Below are positions 44,376 to 55,762 of a DNA stretch of 64,000 nt, one piece after another; the stretch's first letter is position 1, and each line of letters starts with the position of its first letter. The translations under genes were made by a program, and so were the position numbers. A model generated the notes under the pieces. That model saw nothing but the letters and a program-made list of their open reading frames with translations, was not told the DNA's origin and made no database searches. The stretch comes from Rhypophila decipiens (lineage: Eukaryota; Ascomycota; Sordariomycetes; Sordariales; Naviculisporaceae): contig MU858206.1 of the NCBI GenBank assembly GCA_033297075.1, positions 1 through 64,000 of the forward strand. Reading direction: 5' to 3'.

Positions 44376-46658
44376 TCAACCCAACACCTTGAACTCCCTC
44401 ACCTCAAGCAAAAACTTCCCGCCGTCCATTGCAGCTTGTTTCTGTAATGTCCCCGTGGCCTGGACCTGGAACTTCCCGCCACTGTGCTTCTTCATTTCCG
44501 CATCGAGTCGAGTATACGCACCCATCTCCTCCTTAGTGACGCCCTTCGGTGCACTCCTCTCATTATCCCACCTCACCTGACTCTCCTTCGTGAATGGTCC
44601 CAGCGTCAGCTCCTCACGTCCTGTTTCCACCAACACCAACTTGTCGCCCGTCTTGGCAACTACACCCGACAATGTCAATTCGATGCCCCGCATCTTGTAC
44701 GACGCATTGACCGTCCGGCTGAATTCCTCTCTCCACTTCTCAATATCTGGCAGCGTGATGTCACTGGTCAGGTAAACGGATGCTGTTGCGTCGGATTGGT
44801 TGGATACCGGACATACAACCTCGATGTCACTGATGTTTGACAATCCTTCGTAGGCGCCCGCCCAGCAGGGACCGAGACCGTAGGGACAGAGGGGTGTGAT
44901 GCCTATTGTGACGGGGGGCGGGTATCCCTTTAGTGCGGTGAGATGGGCGTTGGCTTGGTCGGGCGAGGGCTGGATGTTGGGTGTGGGGGCAGTCACTTCG
45001 GTGGGTTCCTGAGACGGACCGGAAGGACCGGCGAGACGTTTGGGTTTGTTGCCAATGGCGGGGAGAATCTGGATGATCTTGCCGATCGAGGGGATTCGCT
45101 TGGCGGAGAGGACAAAGAGCATGTAGTGGCCTGGGGGACTGACGTTGGGGCTGTCGGGCGCTTTGATGGTCAGGGATGTGCCCGATTGCTTGAAGGTGTC
45201 GAGCCAGAGGAAGGACTGGTTCATGTTGCGGCAGTGCGTGACGGAGCCGAGGCGGATCCAGCTGACTTGTTTGACGGGCGGGTCGGCGGCGCCGAGGGTG
45301 ATGGTAAAGTTTTGGGAGTAGGTGATGGTGTAGGGTGGAACCGCGGTGATGAGCGGTCGGGGATCGGGTTTGTGCAGGTAGGGAGGCTCGAAGAACTGCG
45401 CGAGGGTGAGACAGTCCTGCGGACGACCACCGGGCCATTCGCCGCCGCCAGCCGAGAGGACTCGTCCGTCGGGCAAGAGGAGGGAAGTACCGTGGTAGCA
45501 ACGGTCGAATGTCTCGGGTGCCATGTTGGACCACCTGCCGAGCTTGCCGGTGGCTGGGTCTTTCTCGTACGGGTCGAACAGCTCGGATTGGTGGATGGCG
45601 AATTCGTCCAGGTCGTTGAAGCCAGGCCCTTGGGTGCCGCCGTTCACAAAGACGGTCCCGTCGGGGAGGATGGTGGCGTTGAACTGTCGTCGGAATTTGG
45701 CCATGTTGGGTCCCTGACTCCACTGCGGTTGGTTATCGTTCAGGTTGATGAAGGCGACCTCGTTGCTGGGCCGCTGTCCGTCCTGTCCACCGCCAATGTA
45801 CATGAGCAAACCTTTGTTGTACATGACTGAGGGAGTGTAATCGCGGAAACCGCCAGGACGTGGCGCCTTGGCGTCTACCCAGCGACCAGTGACTTCTCGG
45901 ACGTTTGGCCCGTCCTGGATTCTGGTCTTGATATCGGCGCCGTTGGCATCCTTGACGTCCAAGAACCAAGACTGCGGGTTCGGACCACACATGAAGACTC
46001 GGCCTGTCGGGGTGAGATGGATTCGTGGATAGAGGGCTAGTGCTTGAGGGCCTCCGGCCGTGAGAGCACTAATGGCCTCTTCCCAGGGCTTTGCCGGGTC
46101 GGAGGTCCAGATCTGCGAGACATTGTTAGGCTGGTACGGCGCGTTGTCTTTGACCGAGCCCGACATGACCATGACCTTGCCATCGGGGAGAGTCAGTGCC
46201 GAGGGATACCATCGTCCGCCGTTCATGGGCGTGTGCGGGGTGAACTTGTTGGTCCATGGATTGTAGGTGCAGGCCTGGTCAATGCCCAGTCCGTCTCGGA
46301 AATGGCCGCCGACGATCAAGAGGTTGCCATCTGGGAGGAAACAATGGCCACTGCAGAAGAGGTTGACGGTTTCCTTGTTCTGCGAGTTCATGGGTTGGTT
46401 GGCGGTGGGTTGGCTCCGGCCAGGTTTGTCGTCGTTGGGCTTGGCACGGCTCATCTTCATGGCGGGGTCCCAGGAGAACTGCTCGGGTTCCCAGACGAAG
46501 GCCCTGGTGTATTGCTGGTCCATGGTCCCGTTGACGGGAACCTTTGGATCATCTCGCCTGCCAAAGTACAGGATCTTGCCCGTGGGCAACAGGCTGAGGT
46601 GGACGGGAACATTGTTGAAGTCGATGGGGACAGACCACTGACCTACTTGTGCCGCCAT
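44376..46658 (-). CDS. Copper radical oxidase (galactose/glyoxal oxidase-like, AA5) with extra C-terminal domain
   Basis: An intronless frame of 760 residues. All metal and radical ligands of galactose oxidase have counterparts: Cys102 in FCSGHC and Tyr151 in GRWYPSALTL (the Cys-Tyr cofactor pair), Tyr387-His388 in YHGTSLLLPDG, and His474 in SVTHCRNMNQ. Kelch-like blades lie between and a DUF1929-type C-terminal domain (about 430-530) follows. Such enzymes oxidise alcohols or aldehydes and make hydrogen peroxide. Two points are unusual. There is no signal peptide (MAAQVGQWSVPIDF), whereas most fungal members are secreted. About 200 residues (about 560-760, with CPYGLGPCWAGAYEGL) also extend past the oxidase fold. 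It faces away from the next gene. Confidence 0.93.
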   Translation of the reverse strand: MAAQVGQWSVPIDFNNVPVHLSLLPTGKILYFGRRDDPKVPVNGTMDQQYTRAFVWEPEQFSWDPAMKMSRAKPNDDKPGRSQPTANQPMNSQNKETVNLFCSGHCFLPDGNLLIVGGHFRDGLGIDQACTYNPWTNKFTPHTPMNGGRWYPSALTLPDGKVMVMSGSVKDNAPYQPNNVSQIWTSDPAKPWEEAISALTAGGPQALALYPRIHLTPTGRVFMCGPNPQSWFLDVKDANGADIKTRIQDGPNVREVTGRWVDAKAPRPGGFRDYTPSVMYNKGLLMYIGGGQDGQRPSNEVAFINLNDNQPQWSQGPNMAKFRRQFNATILPDGTVFVNGGTQGPGFNDLDEFAIHQSELFDPYEKDPATGKLGRWSNMAPETFDRCYHGTSLLLPDGRVLSAGGGEWPGGRPQDCLTLAQFFEPPYLHKPDPRPLITAVPPYTITYSQNFTITLGAADPPVKQVSWIRLGSVTHCRNMNQSFLWLDTFKQSGTSLTIKAPDSPNVSPPGHYMLFVLSAKRIPSIGKIIQILPAIGNKPKRLAGPSGPSQEPTEVTAPTPNIQPSPDQANAHLTALKGYPPPVTIGITPLCPYGLGPCWAGAYEGLSNISDIEVVCPVSNQSDATASVYLTSDITLPDIEKWREEFSRTVNASYKMRGIELTLSGVVAKTGDKLVLVETGREELTLGPFTKESQVRWDNERSAPKGVTKEEMGAYTRLDAEMKKHSGGKFQVQATGTLQKQAAMDGGKFLLEVREFKVLG

Positions 46659-48154
46659 GATTTGAATATCCTGTTGAGGCTGTCGCGTGAACTAGTGGTG
46701 TTTGGGTATATCTGAAGGATAATAATTGGTGTTTTTGTTTTGATTTATTGTTTGGGCTACTGATTTTGTGAGACCAGAAGGAGGAAAGGGTGGGTCGTTG
46801 GGAACAAAGGCTCACGTCTCCCCGGGGGTTCATAATGAACGAGCTCCCCCCTCTCAATCTGCACTTTGAGGTCCTGCATCCCACAACATCCTTTCCTACC
46901 CGAACAGCTTTCACCTATGATACAAAGTCCTGTTTGCATATGTTGTGCACTTGATCAGCCAGCCACGGTCATATAACACTCACCGACTAATCCCGTGCGC
47001 TAGTTGGTGCATTTGACCGGGAGTCAGTCCGTTTCGGACTGCCGATCTGTCCAGTTTGAGTCAGTCTGACCATTTGCTGGCTGGCGCGTTGTCGAAGAAA
47101 CCAACGCTTCAGATATTATCGTGCGACACACAGAAAGATAACACCCAATTGAACCTCGGGGTCGTCAGCTAGCCACAAAGTCTGGGCAAGACCCTTATAT
47201 CTGCGGTTGCTGTCTAATGAATGGACAGTCATTGGCCAGCCCGGGTGGGAGGCATATGCAGGCTGCGGTTCTCTCACTACCTCATGGCCCATGGGGTTTC
47301 AAAACAGAACAACGCCGCTCTCTTACATTGATTCACAGCCCTACATGGCGTCGTCAGAAGCGGAGCAATTCTTCCCAAGGGGGTCTAGACCGCCCTTGCC
47401 CACCACAGCTCCGTTAAGATAGGAGATGCCGTCCATCAAGCAGTAAGCACAGCCCGCCTTAACTATATCATACCACACCCGGGCGGGGAAGCGGTGGCAC
47501 ATACACACGAAAACTTCCAAACACGAAAAGGAAGTGAAGAGATAAAGCATGCAGATAATGTTCAGCCAGCCCGAAGAACCCCTCATGACACCACTGTCAT
47601 TCCCGTTTCAAGATGGAGGCGTTTTAGTACGACCTGAAAACTTCCGATATCTTAGACTGCAGGCTCCCAGGAGTTAGAGAAGGGAGGGGGTCTGGAACCT
47701 AGCGGCTTGTCCCGTAAGAACAGTCGTCGTTGTTGTGGCAATCATAATGTATTACGGGTACCAATCAAAGTCCGTCATGATTATAAGTGGCTATCTGAGG
47801 GTCTGTCTTGGCACTTTGGGAAAACATTCAGCTCCTGCAATACACCATGGACACGACATGCTGTGATGCATGTCTTTACGGTGTCTCCACTTGAAAAATA
47901 CCCTTGAGGCAGCCTTCTGTCTCTATTCCTGGCCTGACTATGGTCAACCGAGGTGGTAATGCCGATATGTATCTTTGGACATGTGGGACTTGAACGTGGA
48001 TATATAAGAAACCTACTGCCATGACTTCCGCAGAGCCAAATCACTAGAATACCAACATACCAATCCACAGGCCCATTCTCATTGTCTTCTGCCCCTTGAA
48101 TCTCAATTTTATCATATTTACGATTGGAAACCTGCAAGACTTGTACGCATCACC
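46659..48154. other. 1.5 kb divergent promoter region
   Basis: Separates the copper radical oxidase from the rightward 500-aa gene. No coding frame is supported. A TATA-like motif lies near the right end. Confidence 0.5.
48001..48007 (+). promoter_or_regulatory. TATA-like box
   Basis: TATATAA lies 148 bp upstream of the ATG of the 500-aa gene, a normal fungal distance. Sequence match only. Confidence 0.35.
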
Positions 48155-49657
48155 ATGCCCACAGAAATTACAGCCGATGGCCAAGTGATTCCTCCCCGGA
48201 ACATCACCCAACCTGCTCCCGTTCTCGACACCAGAGCCTTCCAATGGCGCGGTCTGGACACCTCTTCCGAGACCCAGTCTGCGGACGACCATGAAGAGAA
48301 GCAAAACCAAACTCCTCTGGTTGCCATCAACTTGCTGCTTCCGGGTCAGCGAGTGCCACCGCCATCTGCGCAATCGCTACCCACAGCCCCGCAGAGAGTA
48401 ATCTCCGAAGAGGACATGCTGAGAAAACAGCTTGGTATCGACAAAATTCACGAAGGACGTCTTCCCTTCCCCCTCGAGCACTTCCATGGCTCCTACGCCG
48501 GCAATGGGTTCAACATGATATTTCGTCCCAACAAGTTCGACGGGGGACCTAAAGTCGACGGCGACAACGGAATAAACGACAATATCCTGGAATTGAATCT
48601 CACGACAGAGCAATGGACATTTGGACCCACCATCGGCGACATCCCCAACCGCGGATTCGGCACCGAGCCCACCATCATCCTCGGCGGCATGCCCTATCTC
48701 CAAACCGTCCAGAACGTCACCAACCTAGACACCGGCAAGGGTGACAGTCTCCTGACCAACAAACCCAACGGCATCCATCTCGAACCAGGCGTATTCCTCT
48801 TTGTGCCCGAGTCCTCCTCCACCAAAGGCAAGAAATCCATCGTGCGCATGGCATCCATCCCCCACGGCACCACCATCAACGCCCAAGGGCTAGTCCCCGT
48901 CCCCAATGCCCTCAAACCCCCCTTCACCGGCAAGACCATCTTCTCCAACTCCGTCATCGACACAACCCCCTTCTCCATCGGCAACCCTTCTTCCCGCCTC
49001 CCCCAATTCTTCACCTCCATGAACGCCGACCGTCCCAACCCCTTCCGCGAGCCATCCGACCTCTCCAAATTCAACACCAGCAAAACCGGCTCCGGTCGCA
49101 TCACCAGCGAAACCATCAAGAACCCCAACAAAGTCCTCGAAAAAGCCCTCGAAGGCCAGAACATCACCAACGTCATCTCATTCGACCTCTCCACCGGCCC
49201 CTCACAATCCAAAGGGTCAGCCACTCTAAACGGCGGCGGCATATCCAACATCTCCTTCCTCAACGGTCCCCAAAGCACCATCACCTCCGCGGCCCCAACA
49301 CTAGCCGATAACCCCAACGCACACGCCGAGTTCTTTACCAATCGCTGGTGGGTCGAAACAGTGCTGTACGAAGTGAAACTCAAGGGCCCGTTGAAACCCA
49401 ACGAGACAGTCAGAGAGGTGTGGGCGACTATGCCGCGGGGCAGTCTGGCGCCCACTCCGGTGTTCAATGTTACTGCGCCGGGGAATGGAGTGAATATCAA
49501 GGGGGATTTCAGTGTTAGGGTGCCGGGGGTGCAGCTGCAGTATAGCCAAACGGTGAATTTGAATTTTGGGGGGCTGACCTGGCCGCATGTCAGTGTTGCT
49601 ACGCTGGTTCCGACTACGCCGCAGCCTGTGCTGTTGCCTGGGCCGAGAGGTCCGTAA
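48155..49657 (+). CDS. Uncharacterised 500-aa protein, possibly haem-binding type
   Basis: A single exon from ATG 48155 with very strong C-ending codon bias, typical of an expressed fungal gene. A conserved-looking core begins at about residue 110 (FHGSYAGNGFNMIFRPN). It continues with ILELNLTTEQWTFGP, IPNRGFGTEPTI, GMPYLQTVQNVTN, IHLEPGVFLFVPES and VRMASIPHGTTINAQG, and near the C-terminus FFTNRWWVETVLYEV. No signal peptide or membrane helix. The pattern recalls bacterial and fungal proteins annotated as haem-binding or peroxidase-like beta-barrels, but that is memory of names, not proof. It is transcribed away from the copper radical oxidase. Confidence 0.8.
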   Translation: MPTEITADGQVIPPRNITQPAPVLDTRAFQWRGLDTSSETQSADDHEEKQNQTPLVAINLLLPGQRVPPPSAQSLPTAPQRVISEEDMLRKQLGIDKIHEGRLPFPLEHFHGSYAGNGFNMIFRPNKFDGGPKVDGDNGINDNILELNLTTEQWTFGPTIGDIPNRGFGTEPTIILGGMPYLQTVQNVTNLDTGKGDSLLTNKPNGIHLEPGVFLFVPESSSTKGKKSIVRMASIPHGTTINAQGLVPVPNALKPPFTGKTIFSNSVIDTTPFSIGNPSSRLPQFFTSMNADRPNPFREPSDLSKFNTSKTGSGRITSETIKNPNKVLEKALEGQNITNVISFDLSTGPSQSKGSATLNGGGISNISFLNGPQSTITSAAPTLADNPNAHAEFFTNRWWVETVLYEVKLKGPLKPNETVREVWATMPRGSLAPTPVFNVTAPGNGVNIKGDFSVRVPGVQLQYSQTVNLNFGGLTWPHVSVATLVPTTPQPVLLPGPRGP

Positions 49658-50158
49658 GTAGATCAGGTAGAAGGGGGGACTTGGATTCTTGAAGGCGGTA
49701 AGTGTAGGGATGGAATGATGTGGTCTGGTTTGCTGGGTCTTGATGATAAATGACAGGAGTTGTGAGACAGACTTTGTGGTCTTGGGAAAAGACCTTTGGT
49801 TGATGCGCGATCTTTCTTTTTTTTGACACGAGTCTAGCTTTGAAACAGTTTCTTGATTAGGTCCTGAAGTACCACGGATTTGAAAGCACTTGATAGTGAA
49901 GTGCCAGTGATAGCAAGCATGTGTCGTAACTACCACAAACTGAGTGTCCAGTATCAGAACTAAACAGATTTCAATGGGATTCCTGTAGTCTACTTTGAGC
50001 TCTTCAACCATAATTTACCAACATATCAACTTGTCGTCATCACTCGTACTCAGTGTAATTGAACTTTATTATTTACTCACTGTAGCATTTTCAGCCAACC
50101 TCTCCCCATTTATTGGTAACCATACACATGCATCTGCTTTCCCCCTCCTTCACATCCA
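49658..50158. other. Convergent 3' region
   Basis: About 500 bp between the ends of the 500-aa gene and the mannosidase gene. No gene seen. Confidence 0.5.
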
Positions 50159-52073
<1,915 letters not shown>

Positions 52074-52763
52074 TGCGGAAAGAAGGGCAAGAGAGGCAAG
52101 ACTGCTGCACCGAATCTGAGTGCCTCTACAAGGAGAATAAAGAAAGATTAAAGACTGAGGGATCAAGGGAGGCAGGTGGTGGACACAAAAGATGACCGGA
52201 ATTCGGTGGTGATCTGCTGTAAACCCAGGTCATCTTTTTTTGTCCACTACCTGGGGGGCTTGCTCAGATGGGAAGGCACGTTCAAGGGAAACCCACTGCG
52301 GTGGCCTGCTTGCCGCACCTGCGGTTTACGGTTGAAACGGTGACATGTGAACTGCGCTGTCACAAAATTCGCCGTGGCATTGCAGAACATAGCGTGCGGC
52401 CTCCTAGTCCGGAAGAGCAGTGTTGGCTTGGCAGCACTTGAAGGCCAACCACAGACTGTGTGCCGACACAAACAGCATACAGATCAAACGGGATGGAACC
52501 AACAGAAATACTATTTAAAGGAATGGAACCAACAGAAACACTTATTCCATGGATCTCAACTCTACGGTCGATTGCCGTAAACCCACCCCATCCAACCTTC
52601 CCCCAAGGTGTTCAGTTATTCAAGCTTGGTATGCTCTCCAGGTTTCGGTGGTCTGGGTTCCCTCACTGGGCTCAAGAACCCGCTCTCCACCATTTTCCCC
52701 ATCTCGCCCCAGATCCATCGGTCTTTCGATTCCTGTTTTCTTATGCATCAGTAGTTGACGGCC
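52074..52763. other. Divergent 5' region
   Basis: About 690 bp between the mannosidase start and the chimeric gene. A short duplication of GGAATGGAACCAACAGAAA-like text occurs near 52490-52540. No gene seen. Confidence 0.5.
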
Positions 52764-53972
52764 ATGGCGCCGTCAATGTTCAAAATAGTCGCTCTCCTTC
52801 TCTGGACCTGGGAGGCTTCCGCAGCTGACTGTCCTCCATCCAACGCCAAACCCATCGCACTGCCGGTCAGGGATGTTTTAGTGGATCCGAGCATTCCAGG
52901 TTCGTTCATGAGAGGGATTCCCGCGAGAATCGGATCATCGCCTCAACCTATTGTCTTGCTTCCTTGGGCCGAACTCAACAACACCTGGATCTACCATGGC
53001 CAATTTAACTGCAGTGTCGAGCTCAATCTCTCGGATACGACCTGCAGGGTCCGGCGCGGCTCCTACTTTCACCCCAGTGACTCCGAGACCTTCCGCAAGA
53101 TGACTGACATTGTCACTGCCGGCGGTTCTGCTGTCGAAATTACCACTTTGGGTACGGAGCTGGATGTCGGCCCCCTCGTTTCCGCCTCGCTCGGCGGCAC
53201 TGATATCTTCTCAGTCGGTGACGGAGATAGCGCCGTTGTGGTCGACTCCATGCCCATCGGCGTGCCCCGTTTCAATTGGGATCATGGATACATCGAGCGA
53301 CGCCGACTCCTCGAGATCATGTCCCGAAAGATAGATGGCGGCAAAGGATCCATTAGAACCTCTTCAAGGGTGTCGTCTCTACAAGAAGAACAAGATCATG
53401 TTATCATCGAGACCAAGGACGGGTACTCTGTCAGTGCTGATCTTGTCATTGGCGCCGACGGTGTCCGAAGCTGCGTCCGCAAGGTACTTGACTCGTTCCA
53501 ACCCGCCAATCGGCCAACCTCGTCTAGGGGCTTTCCGTCTCTCCCCTGTCACTTACGACCAACTCAGCAAATTGTCACAGCCAAAGGAATTCCCGAAGAC
53601 ATGTCCACCCGCTTTGCTTGTGTTTACGGAATCACCCGGCCAACGACCGGCATCTCCGAGGGCGACGTCTTTTCCGTTTACAGGCCGGGGGAGAGCGTGC
53701 TCATCTTCACAGGCAAGGACGGCGTCGTGTATTGGTTCGTGATCGAGGATCTGGGTGAGGAGCTCCCGCTTTCCCTGACTCCGCGGTGCACGGCCGAAGA
53801 CATCGAAGTTTTCTGTGTGGCAGTGTCACCCCTGCAGATCACACCGAAGGTCAAGGTTGGCGATGTGTACAGCAATCGAGGACGCGGCCGTCCTGGTAAA
53901 CGAGATTCAGAAAGCCAGCAGCGACCATCCCGAGGGCAGACTTGGTCGTGCAGAACTACGACCCGCTCCTGA
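52764..53972 (+). pseudogene. Chimera: aspartic-protease-like N-terminus fused to FAD monooxygenase
   Basis: ATG 52764 opens a 402-residue frame. Residues 1-20 form a signal peptide (SMFKIVALLLWTWEASA). Residues to about 175 resemble secreted fungal aspartic-protease-like proteins (LNNTWIYHGQFNCS, CRVRRGSYFHPSDS, MPIGVPRFNWDHGY). From IERRRLLEIM onward the sequence is a paxM-type flavin monooxygenase: SADLVIGADGVRSCVRKVL (the DG motif) and GDVFSVYRPGESVL. The FAD-binding GxGxxG N-terminus is absent, and the junction lies near 53290. At the 3' end the frame leaves the monooxygenase at about 53870, where an internal segment is missing. Neither half is a complete enzyme. Confidence 0.7.
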
Positions 53973-54348
53973 ACGCTTCACCCCGGCCCGGACATACGGA
54001 ACCAGACAGGCTGTGGAGAAGGCGGGCACCATTTGCCGCGCCCAGCTGTGCCATTCCAGTCGGGCGGCTGCTGCCGTCCAAGAGGAGCTGCCCATGCTAT
54101 GCGACGGGGACTGGCTCGTCCGTGGGTTCTTGGGATTTTCAGGCGCGCCGTTTGTGGAGGGCGTTCCGCTGACGGCCTGGGGCCGATATTACCAGGAGGC
54201 TGTTCAGGGGTTTCTGGAGAATCTGGCAACGAGCGTTTCAAATTCGATATTAATGGGACTCGGAATGGAGAAGGTTAGACGACCGCCACCCAAGCCCGAA
54301 GTTTCTGGTGCGAGAACGGCCTGGGGTGGCTTTTACCTGGACTACTAA
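53873..54348 (+). pseudogene. FAD monooxygenase C-terminal remnant, shifted frame
   Basis: Directly after GDVYS the monooxygenase sequence resumes in another frame as CTAIEDAAVLVNEIQKASS and runs to the stop at 54346-54348 (ending GGFYLDY). The portion that normally lies between, about 40-50 residues with the conserved GDAAHKM flavin motif, is missing, so this is an internal deletion with frameshift. The remnant keeps the C-terminal region of paxM-like proteins (FLENLATSVSNSILMGLGME). Confidence 0.65.
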
Positions 54349-55309
54349 ACGGTCTGCCAACTCTGAAAGTAGAGCGTTGCGATGGATATATTAGTTTCTT
54401 GCTGATTAACCAAGTGCAATCGGTCCACGGAATAAGGAACCTGTGTCACATTTCAAAGAGAAACGTCGTGTGGGAGGTGAAAAAGGGTGGAAATAAAGCA
54501 AAAGACCAAAGCAACAAAAGAACCGACAGGTCAGGGCAGAACACCAAGGCTACAAAATTGTCTCTTTGGAACAAACGTCAGATAATACTACAGCCTTTCT
54601 GCAATCACAAAGACGAAGTTCATAATAACATATGTCACACGCCGGCAAGCAGAGAAAAGCGTGGTTTACCTGTCGAGTCGGTGAGGTGGGTAAGGTATGC
54701 AATGTACTTTTGATCTTATTGTAATAGGTACTTGTCTTACCGTATTAAAAGACCAGATGTAGCGTACGACCTAAACGTCGTACTCTGTGGACAGCACACA
54801 CAGCATGCACATATTTGCCTGTGTCTATGTGCTACTGGTATGTCTTTAGCACGTTATAGCTGGGCTAAGTATTAGGAATCCACATCCGTCAAGTAGGTAT
54901 GCTCCTTTCGTTTCCGGCGACAGGGGAGAGTGAAGAACATGTAATAAGGTATGTTAGAATCTGGACGAAATAAAGCATTTAAACCAGTCCTCAACCCTTT
55001 GAGCCGCGCGCTCTGATAACTTCAACCAATCTAGCTCAATATATTTTGTCCAAACAAGCCCAGTCGATGATCTAGCGCACTTTCCTACGAGTCTAATATA
55101 TTTGAGCCTGTTTTTCCGAGCATTCCAATCCTCTATTTAAAAAAAAAAAAGAAAAACTCTTGGCCTCCACATTAGGTCAAATCTGAATCAGGCCCAGGCC
55201 TTCACCAAACCAGTGACAATCGCAGGGCTCCGCCACAGGATGAACACGTGGAGCAGCAACCAACCATAGAAGGTTCTGCCACCACCCACAACGTTGACAT
55301 TGACACGCC
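54349..55309. other. Intergenic, no supported gene
   Basis: About 1 kb downstream of the monooxygenase remnant. It has an A-rich tract near 55136-55152 and no convincing coding frame. Confidence 0.45.
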
Positions 55310-55762
55310 TTATCCTCCAGGTCTATCTGGGCTGACTGGGTACCTTGGTGTGTAGGTTCCTGGTCGAATTGGGGCTCTTTTGAGTAGGGATGTCTTGTTA
55401 TTGGTTGTGCCCGGGATCTGGGACGGTTTCCGGGGGCGGTATGTCGGTTGACTGCCAGTGGTTTGTGTTTTTTTGTTGAAGCTGCCCCAAACAAGGTTGA
55501 CGAAACAGTGGTAAAAGTGTTTTATTACCCAGGTGAGGGTGCGTGCAAGAGAGGATAAGATGATAATGACGACGAGAAGGTAAACGATATTGCCGAAAAT
55601 GGTTTTATAGCCATTGGTCAGGGCAATTGAATTGGTAGGAGTCGCCTGCCATGGAAGGAAAGGGAGATTAAATCCACCACCAATGTAGTTGGATGACAGA
55701 ACAAAGTAAAACCACATCTCCTGGTGGTTTAATATTGGAGGAGAACAAAAGTTTGCGTTCAT
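55310..55762 (-). CDS. Small hypothetical membrane protein
   Basis: A 150-codon frame from ATG 55762. It contains one clear hydrophobic helix (IFGNIVYLLVVIIILSSLAR), short hydrophobic stretches near the N-terminus and a basic, Thr/Pro-rich C-terminus. Another frame overlaps its end and remains open with Trp/Cys-rich sequence to 55177, so a splice near 55340 is possible. No family recognised. Confidence 0.35.
   Translation of the reverse strand: MNANFCSPPILNHQEMWFYFVLSSNYIGGGFNLPFLPWQATPTNSIALTNGYKTIFGNIVYLLVVIIILSSLARTLTWVIKHFYHCFVNLVWGSFNKKTQTTGSQPTYRPRKPSQIPGTTNNKTSLLKRAPIRPGTYTPRYPVSPDRPGG

Noticed and set aside
44943..45830. Long open frame (295 codons) on the plus strand
   Set aside because: Antisense shadow of the copper radical oxidase, whose motifs are unambiguous on the minus strand.
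48694..49500. Leftward 268-codon frame
   Set aside because: Antisense to the 500-aa gene, a by-product of its C-ending codon use.
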